The position numbers were made by a program, and so were the translations under genes. A DNA stretch of 64,000 nucleotides, taken from positions 251,822 to 315,821 of the forward strand of contig NZ_FNGM01000005.1 in the NCBI RefSeq assembly GCF_900102965.1, written 5' to 3'. Positions within the stretch are counted from its first letter, which is position 1; each line of letters opens with the position of its first letter. Under the pieces are notes generated by a model. The model was given only the letters and a program-made list of their open reading frames with translations, had not been told where the DNA came from and ran no database searches. Origin of the DNA: Paenibacillus jilunlii (GTDB taxonomy: Bacteria; Bacillota; Bacilli; Paenibacillales; Paenibacillaceae). This document shows, piece after piece, positions 9,077-17,777 of the stretch.

Positions 9077-9736
9077 TCACTTTGCCGATAAAGGCCTGCG
9101 CTTGAATACACCCGACAGAACCACGATGATTCCAAGCAGCAGCGGCAGCAGCGAATGAAGGGACGGCAGCAGGAAGGAAATCACCGCACCAAACTTGGCG
9201 TCCTGAAGCAGCATATCCCCCGCCGTGTAGGCGAGGATATAGGCGCCAATATAGGTCAGGACGGGAAGCCGGTGCAGCCAGCCCACAATGATTCCGCTGC
9301 CCCACACCACAATCGGAATACTGAGAGCAATACCAATTACAACCAGAGCGAGATCGCCTTTGGCGACACCTGCGATGGCCAGCACATTATCCAGGCTCAT
9401 AATAAAGTCTGCCAGCAGAATGGTGCGCACGGATTTCCATACGGTTGAGCTCTCTTCCACCCGGATGTTCTCTTCTTCCTCCAGCAGCAGCTTGAACGCG
9501 ATCCATAGCAGCAGGATTCCCCCGCCGGCTTCAATATAAGGGACCTTAAGCAGCAGCACTGCGGCAAAGGTGAGCAGGCAGCGCAGCGCGACAGCACCGG
9601 CGGCTCCCCACCAGACCGCCAGCTTGCGGTGATGCTCCGGCAAATTTTTACTGGCCATAGCAATGACCATTGCGTTATCTCCGCTCAGCACAAGATTGAT
9701 CATCAGGATCTCACCAAGCAGCAATAAAGATTCCAT
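9077..9736 (-). CDS. TerC/YjbE-family integral membrane protein (probable metal exporter)
   Basis: The 219-residue protein has about seven membrane segments. It carries the two TerC signatures NLVLSGDNAMVIAMASKN near the N-terminus and DFIMSLDNVLAIAG mid-protein, whose acidic residues lie in the membrane. TerC proteins are implicated in manganese export, including to enzymes working outside the membrane. The ATG at 9736 was chosen for the GGGGAGG site; an upstream extension lacks one. It is divergent from a second TerC gene at 9897. I see no yybP-ykoY manganese riboswitch in the 160-bp gap between them. Confidence 0.85.
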   Translation of the reverse strand: MESLLLLGEILMINLVLSGDNAMVIAMASKNLPEHHRKLAVWWGAAGAVALRCLLTFAAVLLLKVPYIEAGGGILLLWIAFKLLLEEEENIRVEESSTVWKSVRTILLADFIMSLDNVLAIAGVAKGDLALVVIGIALSIPIVVWGSGIIVGWLHRLPVLTYIGAYILAYTAGDMLLQDAKFGAVISFLLPSLHSLLPLLLGIIVVLSGVFKRRPLSAK

Positions 9737-9896
9737 GGACCTCAGCCTCCCCGAACTGCATGTATTTACATGTATGTCCAAGCAGGGCAAGCTATGCTAC
9801 AGGCAGAGGCTTTTTTCCAAAGGGGGAATGTCCGGCGCTTTTTTAGCGTATACAACACTATACAGTTCAGAAAACTCTAATAGGAGTGACCCACTC

Positions 9897-10586
9897 TTGA
9901 ACACATCCGTTCCGGATTTCATATTGCCGCTGCTGAATATTATCTTTCTGGATCTGATTCTGGCTGGTGACAATGCCATTGTCATTGGCCTTGCTGCGCG
10001 GAATCTACAAGGCCGGACACAGAAAAAAGCAATCCTGCTGGGCACAGGCGGGGCTGTGGTACTGCGGATTATTGCCACTATTCTGGTAGTTTGGCTGCTC
10101 AAGATTCCCTGGCTGCTGCTGTTCGGCGGCCTGCTGCTCATTCTGATCGCCTATAAGCTGCTGACCGGAGACAGCGGCGGGCCCGATATCCAGGCAGGCG
10201 GGACGTTATGGGCGGCGGTGCGGACCATTATCATCGCTGATGCGGCCATGGGGCTGGATAATGTGATCGCAATTGCCGGGGCAGCCAACCACAATATTGT
10301 ACTGGTTGTGCTGGGACTGCTGATTAGCGTGCCGATTGTAGTCTGGGGCAGCACCCTGTTCATTAAGCTGATGGGCCGGTATCCCTGGATCATCTATATC
10401 GGCTCCGCTGTGCTTGGGCTGACCGCTTCCAGCATGATTACAGAAGAAAAGCGGATTGCCCCTTTTGTGGAGGAGCATCCGCTGCTGCGTATTCTTTTCA
10501 TTATTCTGGTGATCGGCGGAATCCTGGCGTCAGGTCACTGGAAGCGGGTCCGGGACCACCGCAAGGCAGCACATAGCGGCACATAG
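9897..10586 (+). CDS. TerC/YjbE-family integral membrane protein, second copy
   Basis: The 229-residue protein has LDLILAGDNAIVIGLAARN and DAAMGLDNVIAIAG, the same two TerC signatures as its divergent neighbour, and about seven membrane segments with a basic tail. The start is a TTG at 9897 with AGGAGTG 10 nt upstream. The open frame extends back into the neighbouring gene but that part is not TerC-like. The two proteins are clearly distinct in sequence, so they are diverged paralogues rather than a recent duplication. Likely role: manganese efflux or supply to exported enzymes. Confidence 0.85.
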   Translation: MNTSVPDFILPLLNIIFLDLILAGDNAIVIGLAARNLQGRTQKKAILLGTGGAVVLRIIATILVVWLLKIPWLLLFGGLLLILIAYKLLTGDSGGPDIQAGGTLWAAVRTIIIADAAMGLDNVIAIAGAANHNIVLVVLGLLISVPIVVWGSTLFIKLMGRYPWIIYIGSAVLGLTASSMITEEKRIAPFVEEHPLLRILFIILVIGGILASGHWKRVRDHRKAAHSGT

Positions 10587-10607
10587 CGGCTGACTGACCG
10601 GCTGGTG

Positions 10608-10810
10608 AAGAACAAAACGGCTAAGCCTCCTTGACTGGATAGATTTCAGTCCAGCATCCTGTTCCCCGCAGGTGAAGTGGAAAAAGGATAACTAATTTAG
10701 CTCATTTCGCTCTTAACTGAGCAATATAGCCCAATTAAGTTACCTTTTTCCACTTTTTCTCACAATTGTTGATTTGTGGGGGAAATAAGGCCCCTTTTTC
10801 CAACTAGCAC
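10608..10810. repeat. Dispersed element, copy A (GTGGAAAAAGG inverted-repeat family)
   Basis: It is closely similar to 62321-62613. Both begin GAACAAAACGGCT, contain CCTTGACTGGATA, and carry an inverted pair AGTGGAAAAAGG / CCTTTTTCCACT (here about 10676-10687 and 10742-10753). Both end near CCTTTTTCCAACTAGCA. This copy lacks the right arm of the AAAACGGCTGC hairpin that is intact in the other copy. It occupies most of the gap between the TerC gene and thiI. Confidence 0.7.
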
Positions 10811-10814
10811 TGCT

Positions 10815-10863
10815 CACAAAAAAGGGGTACTCCATTGACCGCCATGGTCTGGAGCACCCCTTG
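10815..10863 (-). terminator. Terminator of nifZ-thiI
   Basis: The long stem GGGGTACTCCA / TGGAGCACCCC with inner GACC/GGTC pairing is followed on the minus strand by CCCTTTTTTG. It starts 8 nt after the thiI stop codon. Confidence 0.88.
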
Positions 10864-10870
10864 CTTCAGG

Positions 10871-12169
10871 TTAGAACCATTCTTCCTGCAGCCCGGCTTG
10901 CGCCGGTACCACATCGCTGGGCTTCTCATCCCCGTATGGGGTTATGGTGACCGTTTCCGTACCGGCGACCGCTGCATCCAGCAGAGCACTGTAACCAGGA
11001 AGGGTCGCTTCGATCTTGTCGACGATCCGCAGATTGGGATTGGTCGTCGGTGATTTTGGGACAAAGAGCGTACAGCAATCCTCGTAAGGGAGGATGGAAA
11101 GGTCGTAGGTGCCGACCGTTTTGGAGAGCTCCACGATTTCGCTCTTGTCCATCATTACGAGGGGCCGCAGCAGCGGAAGCGGGGTCGCACGGCCTATGAC
11201 GTTCATGCTGGACAGCGTCTGGCTGGCAACCTGCCCCAGACTTTCGCCTGTAACGAGGGCAAGTGCCCCCTCCCGCTCAGCCAGCCGTGTGGCAATCCTC
11301 AGCATGGCCCGGCGCATCAGGGTAATTATCAGGTTATCCTGCCCAATTCCTGTAAAGGAGGTTTGCACCTCAGTAAACGGGACAAGATGGAGTTTGATGA
11401 CACCAGCATACCGGGACAATACCCGGGTCAGATCAACGACTTTTTGCCTGGCCAGCTCACTGGTATAGGGAAAACTGTAGAAATGGACACATTCCACTTC
11501 AAGTCCCCGGCGCATGGATGACCAGCCTGCTACCGGACTGTCAATACCGCCGGACAGCAGCAGCATCGCTTTACCGTTGGTACCGAGCGGAAAACCTCCG
11601 ACACCGGCGATATTTTCACAGAAAATGTACGTGTGCCCCTCGCGGATTTCAATCCTAAGCTCCATCTGCGGCGACTTCACGTCCACAAGCAGCCCCGGAT
11701 AGCTCTGAAGCAGCGGTGTAGAGATCAGCTTGTTCATTTCGATCGAACCGTAAGGAAACTCCTTCCATACCCGGCGCACATTCACCTTGAAGGTTGTGCC
11801 GGCCGGTGGAGCAGCAATCCGAAGAAAGTTTTGGCTGACAGCCAAAATATCATCAAAGTCCGAAAGCGAAACCTTAACGGGACTTATCGAAGCAATTCCG
11901 AAAACATTGCGCAGCACATCGGCCAGTTCTTCTGCAGGCTCACCGTTCAACTGTACGTAAATGCGGCCGAACTCCTTGCTTAACGTCACCTTGGGAAAAG
12001 GCCTGATCATTTCTTTCACATGGCGCAGCACGGTTTTCTCAAACCGGGAACGGTTTTTCCCCTTTAAAGTAAACTCTCCGAACCGCAGCAGCAGCATGTC
12101 TGCATATTCGATACTTCTTGTGGTGCCTGGCCCAGATTCGTCCGCGAACCCGTTCTCTATATCTTTCAT
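10871..12169 (-). CDS. thiI: tRNA 4-thiouridine synthase ThiI
   Basis: The 432-residue protein has an N-terminal ferredoxin-like/THUMP region (LLLRFGEFTLKGKNR, then THUMP to about residue 170). The adenylation domain has the PP-loop LLLSGGIDSPVAGW near residue 205 and EDCCTLFVPKSP. It adenylates U8 of tRNA and receives sulfur from a cysteine desulfurase; it also feeds thiazole synthesis in some bacteria. There is no C-terminal rhodanese domain, as usual in Bacillales. The ATG lies 3 nt after the desulfurase stop codon, so the two are translated together. The N-terminus carries about 18 extra residues before the usual start. Confidence 0.95.
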   Translation of the reverse strand: MKDIENGFADESGPGTTRSIEYADMLLLRFGEFTLKGKNRSRFEKTVLRHVKEMIRPFPKVTLSKEFGRIYVQLNGEPAEELADVLRNVFGIASISPVKVSLSDFDDILAVSQNFLRIAAPPAGTTFKVNVRRVWKEFPYGSIEMNKLISTPLLQSYPGLLVDVKSPQMELRIEIREGHTYIFCENIAGVGGFPLGTNGKAMLLLSGGIDSPVAGWSSMRRGLEVECVHFYSFPYTSELARQKVVDLTRVLSRYAGVIKLHLVPFTEVQTSFTGIGQDNLIITLMRRAMLRIATRLAEREGALALVTGESLGQVASQTLSSMNVIGRATPLPLLRPLVMMDKSEIVELSKTVGTYDLSILPYEDCCTLFVPKSPTTNPNLRIVDKIEATLPGYSALLDAAVAGTETVTITPYGDEKPSDVVPAQAGLQEEWF

Positions 12170-12172
12170 CCG

Positions 12173-13324
12173 TTATTTCATGCCTCCTTCAGCTTTCTTC
12201 AATGACTGTACAGCAGCCAGCAGGGCTTGTTCAAGCAGAGCTGCATCGGCTTCAGTATGGATGTCCCCGAGACTGATCCGGATGCCGCCCAGAGCCGCCG
12301 GGACATCTCTGCCCATCGACAGCAGGATCCGGCTCGGTTCAGCAAGCCGCGAAGAACACGCGGAACGGGTCGAGACCGTCATTCCGAGCTCCTCCAGCTT
12401 GCGCGCGAGCACCTCGCCCTTCATGCCAGGGTAGGAGAAATGAACAATATGTGGTGCGCCGTCCTCCCGGCTGTTCAGGACAAGCTCAGGCATAGCCGCA
12501 ATAAAATGCAGCAGCCGGTTGCGGAGCGGAATCAGCTGTCTGCGCAGGTCTTCCCGCCGTTCTCCGCTCATTCGCACAGCCTTGGCGGAAGCAACAATTC
12601 CCGCTACATTTTCGGTTCCGGCACGGTTTCCATGTTCATGGGAGCCTCCCGTCAGCAGCGGGAATAATGCAGTCCCTTCCCGGACCACCAGTATTCCTGT
12701 GCCACGCGGACCACGGATTTTGTGCGGCGACAGACTGTACAGCTCGGCCTGCCACTCCTTTAGCCGTGTCTCCAGTTTGCCATACCCCTGCACTCCATCG
12801 ACATGAAACAGCGTCCGGCGGTTCACGGCTTTGATTCCTTGGCCAATCTCCCGCAGCGGCTGCACCGTTCCAATCTCATTATTGACATGCATGACACTCA
12901 CAAGCACGGTATCCGGCCGGATGGCAGCGGCTATATCCGCCGGGTCCACTATCCCTGTGCTTGCAGGTGCGACAAAAGTTACCTCCCAGCCCAGCTCCCG
13001 CAGCTGCCGGCAGCTCTCATACACCGAAGGATGCTCCAACTGTGTTGTCACGATATGCCTTCCTCTTCCCTGATACTGCAGGGCGGCGCCTTTGATGGCC
13101 AGGTTATTGCTCTCGGTGGCTCCCGAGGTAAACAAAATTTCGTGAGGCTGTACAGCAAGTGCGGCTGCGCATACCTCCCGCGCACGCGTGATGAGCCGCT
13201 CCGCTTCCATCCCGGCGCGGTGCAGGGAAGAAGGGTTGGCATAATGCAGCCTCATAATTTGTTCCACTGTCTCCACGACTTCATCGTACGGCGGGGCAGC
13301 AGCAGCGTAATCCCAGTAAAGCAT
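12173..13324 (-). CDS. nifZ: Cysteine desulfurase partnered with ThiI (NifZ-type)
   Basis: The 383-residue PLP enzyme of the NifS/IscS fold has TSGATESNNLAIKG, HVDGVQGYGK, the PLP lysine in SLSPHKIRGPRG (about residue 200) and the catalytic cysteine in STRSACSS (about residue 321). It takes sulfur from cysteine as a persulfide. The immediate downstream thiI indicates that the sulfur goes to tRNA thiolation, as for nifZ-thiI in B. subtilis. AAAGGAG precedes the ATG. The family name alone would allow IscS or YrvO; the context favours NifZ. Confidence 0.9.
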   Translation of the reverse strand: MLYWDYAAAAPPYDEVVETVEQIMRLHYANPSSLHRAGMEAERLITRAREVCAAALAVQPHEILFTSGATESNNLAIKGAALQYQGRGRHIVTTQLEHPSVYESCRQLRELGWEVTFVAPASTGIVDPADIAAAIRPDTVLVSVMHVNNEIGTVQPLREIGQGIKAVNRRTLFHVDGVQGYGKLETRLKEWQAELYSLSPHKIRGPRGTGILVVREGTALFPLLTGGSHEHGNRAGTENVAGIVASAKAVRMSGERREDLRRQLIPLRNRLLHFIAAMPELVLNSREDGAPHIVHFSYPGMKGEVLARKLEELGMTVSTRSACSSRLAEPSRILLSMGRDVPAALGGIRISLGDIHTEADAALLEQALLAAVQSLKKAEGGMK

Positions 13325-13385
13325 ATATCGGAAGTCTCCTTTGCGTCTTCTGCTTGTTCACCTTGCAGGCATCCCCATAATGGCG

Positions 13386-13450
13386 AAAAAGGATCAAACG
13401 GTCCTTTGCCACCTCTGTGGTTAAAGGGTATACCCGTTTGATCCTTTTTA
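13386..13450. terminator. Strong bidirectional terminator
   Basis: GGATCAAACGG (13391-13401) pairs with CCGTTTGATCC (13434-13444), with an inner CCTTTGCCAC / GTGGTTAAAGG hairpin. It is flanked by AAAAA and TTTTTA. It follows the transglycosylase gene directly and separates it from nifZ-thiI. Confidence 0.88.
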
Positions 13451-14161
13451 TTATACCGCGTATTTGGCGCGGGCGCGTTCTATTTTGCCGATATAGGCCT
13501 GCGTCTCCTCCGGAAGCTGCGACAGATTGGCCATCAGCTCCAGGTCATTGCTTACTCCAAGCTTGTTCACCCGTCCGGGTCCGGCATTGTATGCGGCAAG
13601 CGCCATGTTCTCCTGTCCATTATACCGTTTCAGTTGATAAGACAGATAACGTACTCCGCCGTCGATGCTCTGAGCCGGGTCAAAGGGGTCGGATACGCCC
13701 AGCCCATTCGCCGTTCCATCCATCAGCTGCATAAGCCCTTTGGCTCCGGCTGAAGACACAACATTGGGATTGAAGGAAGATTCCGTGTCGATGACAGCTT
13801 TGATCAGATCAACGGGAACTCCGTATTTCGCGCTGGCATTTTGAATCAGCTCTTCATAATCCGTAGGTTTGGTCTCCGTTATTTCCCCGGAAATGGCGTT
13901 GTAGGCTTCATCCATTCCTCCAAGCTGCTGCCACAGCAGTCCGCTTAGGGAAGAGCTGTCAAGCGAAGCTGCCGGACTGCCGGAGTTTCCGCTGGTATTC
14001 TGGAGCGCCAGCTCCTGCAGGAGTGCGGCAAATTCTGCCGATGAGCTTCCTGTCACTTCCGGTTTTCCGTTATCCGTCCCGTTGTTAACTTGGGAGGAAC
14101 TTCGCAGGTTAATCCATTTCAGCTGCCCGGTTCCGGTTCCAGCTGCGGGGTTGATCGCCAT
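13451..14161 (-). CDS. Lytic transglycosylase, SLT domain (YjbJ-like)
   Basis: The 236-residue protein has a Ser/Gly-rich N-terminal half without an evident signal peptide and a C-terminal SLT domain (about residues 105-230). The catalytic glutamate lies in AVIDTESSFNPNVVSSAGAKGLMQL, and ALAAYNAGPGRV completes the lysozyme-like fold. It cleaves peptidoglycan glycan strands with anhydro-ring formation. The ATG at 14161 fits an AAGGA site 9 nt away better than the ATG at 14170, which would abut it. Absence of a signal peptide is common for the YjbJ-like group, and export is unexplained. Confidence 0.85.
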   Translation of the reverse strand: MAINPAAGTGTGQLKWINLRSSSQVNNGTDNGKPEVTGSSSAEFAALLQELALQNTSGNSGSPAASLDSSSLSGLLWQQLGGMDEAYNAISGEITETKPTDYEELIQNASAKYGVPVDLIKAVIDTESSFNPNVVSSAGAKGLMQLMDGTANGLGVSDPFDPAQSIDGGVRYLSYQLKRYNGQENMALAAYNAGPGRVNKLGVSNDLELMANLSQLPEETQAYIGKIERARAKYAV

Positions 14162-14305
14162 GCTGAGCATTCCTTCTTTCAGGGGTTGTTTTAAATGTGT
14201 ATAGTGAACTGAACTTGATAAGTGATATTCGGGTTTGGTCGTGAAAAATTAAAATACGCCTTTATTTTACAATTTTCTCGGAGCAATTGCTATATACGGA
14301 CAGGC

Positions 14306-14352
14306 AAAAACAGACTTCAGACCTGCATAGATAGGTCTGAAAGCCTGTTTTG
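14306..14352 (-). terminator. Terminator after the small membrane-protein gene
   Basis: The stem CAGACCT / AGGTCTG is extended by AAAACAG / CTGTTTT (plus strand, 14307-14351). The minus strand reads out into GTCTGTTTTTGCC. Confidence 0.75.
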
Positions 14353-14379
14353 AATCTGGATTTACGGCTGCTAAGGCGT

Positions 14380-14781
14380 CTACCGGGCAAAAGGAATCAT
14401 GACAAAATAGCTGAGTGTAGAGACAATCCCCAGTCCCATGGCCCAGGCACCGGCTGTTTTTTGCCCCCTGGCATATGCATAATAGCCAAGGACTGCAGCA
14501 ATGGGTCCCATAATAATCGACCAGATAAATAAAGAAACTACTCCAAAGCCTAAGCCTACATAACCAATGGAGCGGCTTTCACTGCTGGTCCCTGTCTCTG
14601 TATTGGCTTCTGCCCCATTGATTTGTCCTCTGTGCACATGACTGGGCAGCGGGCTGATTTCAGCGGCGTATTCCTCATTATGCGCTTTGTCGCGGCGGGG
14701 GTAATCTACACGGCGCGGACGCAGGACAATTTTTCTGCGCTGATAGCGGTCCAGATTGGAGTCATCACTTTGCTTGTCCAT
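14380..14781 (-). CDS. Small membrane protein with DUF4190-like C-terminus
   Basis: The 133-residue protein has a charged, Arg-rich N-terminal half (RRKIVLRPRRVDYPRR) without membrane segments. Two membrane segments follow (VGLGFGVVSLFIWSIIMGPIAAVLGYYAYARG, and AWAMGLGIVSTLSYFVM). The second half resembles DUF4190 proteins, whose function is unknown. It lies 11 nt downstream of the DUF1540 gene stop, in the same direction, and probably shares its transcript, ending at the hairpin 14306-14352. Confidence 0.6.
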   Translation of the reverse strand: MDKQSDDSNLDRYQRRKIVLRPRRVDYPRRDKAHNEEYAAEISPLPSHVHRGQINGAEANTETGTSSESRSIGYVGLGFGVVSLFIWSIIMGPIAAVLGYYAYARGQKTAGAWAMGLGIVSTLSYFVMIPFAR

Positions 14782-14792
14782 AGCGCGTCCCC

Positions 14793-15014
14793 CTAATCGT
14801 TAGGCTTGAACGTCAGACAACAGGTAGCAGAAGAATTACCGGCGTAATCGTGATGGCCCCGCTCAGTCATTTCTTCGGCGTATTCTTCCTTGAAGGCGTT
14901 GCCCGAATGCTTGTCGATTTCAATGAGTATTTCGTCTGCACGGCACAAGTTCTGTTCTCCCCAATAATGACAGTTGCTCACACTGCATTTTACAAGCGTT
15001 TTTGCGGTTGTCAT
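14793..15014 (-). CDS. DUF1540 domain protein
   Basis: The 73-residue protein has four cysteines in the DUF1540 pattern: VKCSVSNCHYW, NLCRADEI and SSATCCLTF. Metal binding is plausible; function is unknown. The ATG at 15014 carries a near-ideal GAGGTGAT site. In-frame codons further upstream belong to leader sequence and lie across the preceding terminator. DUF1540 proteins are frequent in spore formers, but no specific role can be claimed. Confidence 0.8.
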   Translation of the reverse strand: MTTAKTLVKCSVSNCHYWGEQNLCRADEILIEIDKHSGNAFKEEYAEEMTERGHHDYAGNSSATCCLTFKPND

Positions 15015-15107
15015 AGTTATCACCTCGGCTTCATTATGTCCGCAGTAAGCGCCCCCTATGCTGCACAAGGGTTTCCAATTCAACGTCACAGGCTTCCTTA
15101 GCGGCGA

Positions 15108-15155
15108 AAAACAAAAAAAGACCGCATCCGCCATAACCATGGCAAATGCGATCTT
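15108..15155 (-). terminator. Terminator of the YpuI-like gene
   Basis: On the minus strand, AGATCGCATTTGCCAT pairs imperfectly with ATGGCGGATGCGGTCT and is followed by TTTTTTTGTTTTT. Confidence 0.85.
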
Positions 15156-15181
15156 CTGGAGCCGGAGCAGCTGAACTCAGG

Positions 15182-15679
15182 TTATACCTGATTCTGCATG
15201 CGTTTTTCGGTCAAATAATCATTTTCATAATAACTGAGGTCATCCCGCAGTTCTTCATAAACCTTGGTAATATCCAAGATAATATCCCGTGCCGGACGGA
15301 CCGGCTTTTTGCGGAAACGGATCGCATCCTGGCCCGTGTAGGCATAACGTCCGTCTTCGGAATAACTTTCATTTTTGGGATAAAAGAAGTTGTTTACACC
15401 AAAGTGGTATACGTTATAAAGGGCTTTTTGCGCAAATGCATCATCAAAAGTGGCACGGCGCAGGGCAACCCCAAGTTTCTCATATGACATTTCCGAGAAC
15501 ACCAGCAAATGGCGGAGATCGGACAAAAAGCCCTGATAAAAGAGCAGCGTTTCCTCATCATCCTCTGTGACCAGTTGCGGCAGCGCATTTTGATTCAGGA
15601 ATATTTCCATTTTTCCGATTACGGATTTAAGCTTTTCTCTCGTCGTTTCACACAATTTCTGCACATTGGCTGCTGACAT
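15182..15679 (-). CDS. YpuI-like protein (DUF3907)
   Basis: The 165-residue soluble protein is predicted to be mostly helical. Recognised features are SDLRHLLVFSEMSYEKLGVALRR and YHFGVNNFFYPKNE, which recall B. subtilis YpuI. Function is unknown. GGGGGAG precedes the ATG. It is a single gene with its own terminator at 15108-15155, divergent from the S8 protease gene. A palindrome AAGTGCTT / AAGCACTT lies in the shared upstream region at 15750-15774 and could be an operator. Confidence 0.65.
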   Translation of the reverse strand: MSAANVQKLCETTREKLKSVIGKMEIFLNQNALPQLVTEDDEETLLFYQGFLSDLRHLLVFSEMSYEKLGVALRRATFDDAFAQKALYNVYHFGVNNFFYPKNESYSEDGRYAYTGQDAIRFRKKPVRPARDIILDITKVYEELRDDLSYYENDYLTEKRMQNQV

Positions 15680-15887
15680 GGCGATTGCTCCCCCTTATTA
15701 GTCCTAGCTCTTGTAGTTGTAATCCATACAATCACAGCGAGGCATTTCCAAGTGCTTTTACATCGTAAGCACTTACTTTCTGATATTAACATAAAACCTT
15801 GGACGACGGTATCCTTTTCTCAAATGCATAAAACCTGCGCGCTCTCCTAAACCTACAGCTATACAATGCCATGAAGGAGCGGAGAAT

Positions 15888-17777
15888 ATGTCACGCAAAA
15901 ATGCAATGATAGCCGGTTTGATTACCGCCGCTTTTACTATAGCCGTGTTCACGTACACGCTTCGGCCGGATGGAGGTCCAGCGCTGAGACAAGCCGCCGT
16001 ACCGAACCCGTCACAGGAAAAAACCATTAAAAAAACGGCCCTTACCCAGGATGTCAGCTCCACCGACCGTCTGAACAGAACAGATGTCAGCAGGCATTTG
16101 CGGACCATGTTATCCGAGACGGATGGCAAAACGCCCGAGGATATTTCAGCATATGCCAAACAGCTGCAGCAGGGACACGGACATATTGCCATGCTGATGT
16201 GGATTGATTTCCGCACGAAGCAGTCCAGTACGTTCAAATCCTCTTTTCCTGAAGGAAGCGACCGGGAGAATAAACAGCTGCTGAAGTACCTGAGCACCGC
16301 AAAAACGGCCATCCAGAGGCATCAAAGCTACGAGTCTCCTTCCTTTATCATCGGCAATAAAAAATATTATTTCACAGCCCAGCGCGACCGGGAGGGACAT
16401 TATGGGGTCATCGCTTTGATCAATCAGAAGATTCTCGACCGGGTGGCCCAGCATCAGCTCAAAAACCTGCGGCTGATCCCCTATCCGAAGGAAGGGACAT
16501 ACCGGGTGGAATCCATTCATGCGGATACCCTGAAGGAGCTCACCGTCAAGACCGGCCACGATAATGAGAATGCCAGCCATTATTACGAAAATGAGATCGT
16601 CGTCCGCTTCAAAAACGGCCATCCCACCGCCGGACAGCTGCAGACCATCGCCGCCGATATCCGCTGCAAGAAGCCGCGCAAGCTGGGCTACGCCTACATT
16701 TTCCGCTCCGGGAAGATGAATTACACTCAGCTAAAAGCTTATTTTGACCATAAGTGGCACCCGCAATATACAGAACCCCACTATATGTATTTAACCAATG
16801 ATACCGTGGGCGAAAATACCGGAGCTGCAGTAATTACGCCAAATGATCTGCTGTTCTCTACTTACCAATGGAATCTGCCGGCTATCGAAACCGAACAGGG
16901 CTGGAATCTGTCCAAAGGCAGCAAAGAGGTCATTGTAGCGGTCGTGGATACCGGTGTGCAGGCCAGCCATCCTGACCTCAAAGGCCAGCTGCTTGCCGGA
17001 TATAATGCCATTACGAACACTTCGCCGCCGGATGACGACGTAGGGCATGGCACCCATGTTGCCGGAATTATCGGTGCACTGACCAATAACGGAGAAGGTG
17101 TGGCCGGCATCAGCTGGTACAACAAGATCCTTCCGGTAAAAGCGCTCGACAACTCGGGGGCAGGAACCACCTATTCCGTTGCCGAGGGGATCATCTGGGC
17201 AGCCGACAAAGGCGCCAAAGTCATTAACCTCAGTCTGGGCAATTATGCCGATTCACAGTTCCTGCATGATGCGATTAAATACGCCTATGACCGCGATGTA
17301 GTGGTTGTGTCCGCTGCCGGGAATGACAACACGGAGCGTCCGGGGTACCCTGCCGCCTATCCGGAAGTGCTTGCAGTCGCAGCGACCAGTGCCAATGGCG
17401 AAAAAGCCTCCTTTTCCAATTACGGCGACTATATTGATGTTGCCGCTCCCGGGGAGAGCATCGCCAGCACCTACCCTGATAACCAGTATGCGGCGCTGTC
17501 CGGCACCTCCATGGCCAGTCCTCATGTTGCGGCACTGGCCGGACTGGTACGTTCCCTGAACCCTGCTCTGACGAATAAAGAAGTCATGGCGCTGATGACC
17601 TCCAATGCCGTGGATCTCGGGGACCCCGGGCAGGATAAATATTACGGCTGGGGCCAGGTAGATATCTACAAGACGCTGCAGGCCGCAGGCGGAGGCGAGG
17701 TTCCGCTGCAGCTGTTCCCGCAGCATGTCGGCCGCCAGCTCAAAACCCTCCGGCAGAGCCTGGAGAACGGCTATTAA
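15888..17777 (+). CDS. Secreted or membrane-anchored S8 (subtilisin-like) serine protease
   Basis: This 629-residue protease has an N-terminal membrane segment or signal (about residues 8-24) and an unusually long pre-region of roughly 300 residues. The catalytic domain carries Asp354 (AVVDTGVQ), His387 (GHGTHVAG), oxyanion Asn479 (SAAGNDN) and Ser541 (GTSMASPH). The segment ENEIVVRFKNGHPT (about residues 225-238) resembles the start of an inhibitor-like propeptide, leaving residues 30-220 as an extra N-terminal domain of unknown type. AAGGAGCGG precedes the ATG. Its 3' end overlaps the convergent MocR gene by 38 bp. Thermitase-like subtilases are the closest recognisable group. Confidence 0.9.
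   Translation: MSRKNAMIAGLITAAFTIAVFTYTLRPDGGPALRQAAVPNPSQEKTIKKTALTQDVSSTDRLNRTDVSRHLRTMLSETDGKTPEDISAYAKQLQQGHGHIAMLMWIDFRTKQSSTFKSSFPEGSDRENKQLLKYLSTAKTAIQRHQSYESPSFIIGNKKYYFTAQRDREGHYGVIALINQKILDRVAQHQLKNLRLIPYPKEGTYRVESIHADTLKELTVKTGHDNENASHYYENEIVVRFKNGHPTAGQLQTIAADIRCKKPRKLGYAYIFRSGKMNYTQLKAYFDHKWHPQYTEPHYMYLTNDTVGENTGAAVITPNDLLFSTYQWNLPAIETEQGWNLSKGSKEVIVAVVDTGVQASHPDLKGQLLAGYNAITNTSPPDDDVGHGTHVAGIIGALTNNGEGVAGISWYNKILPVKALDNSGAGTTYSVAEGIIWAADKGAKVINLSLGNYADSQFLHDAIKYAYDRDVVVVSAAGNDNTERPGYPAAYPEVLAVAATSANGEKASFSNYGDYIDVAAPGESIASTYPDNQYAALSGTSMASPHVAALAGLVRSLNPALTNKEVMALMTSNAVDLGDPGQDKYYGWGQVDIYKTLQAAGGGEVPLQLFPQHVGRQLKTLRQSLENGY

Noticed and set aside
9737..9896. yybP-ykoY manganese riboswitch between the two terC genes
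   Set aside because: The conserved loop sequences were not found by eye in either strand; the gap is short and contains mostly ribosome sites and starts.
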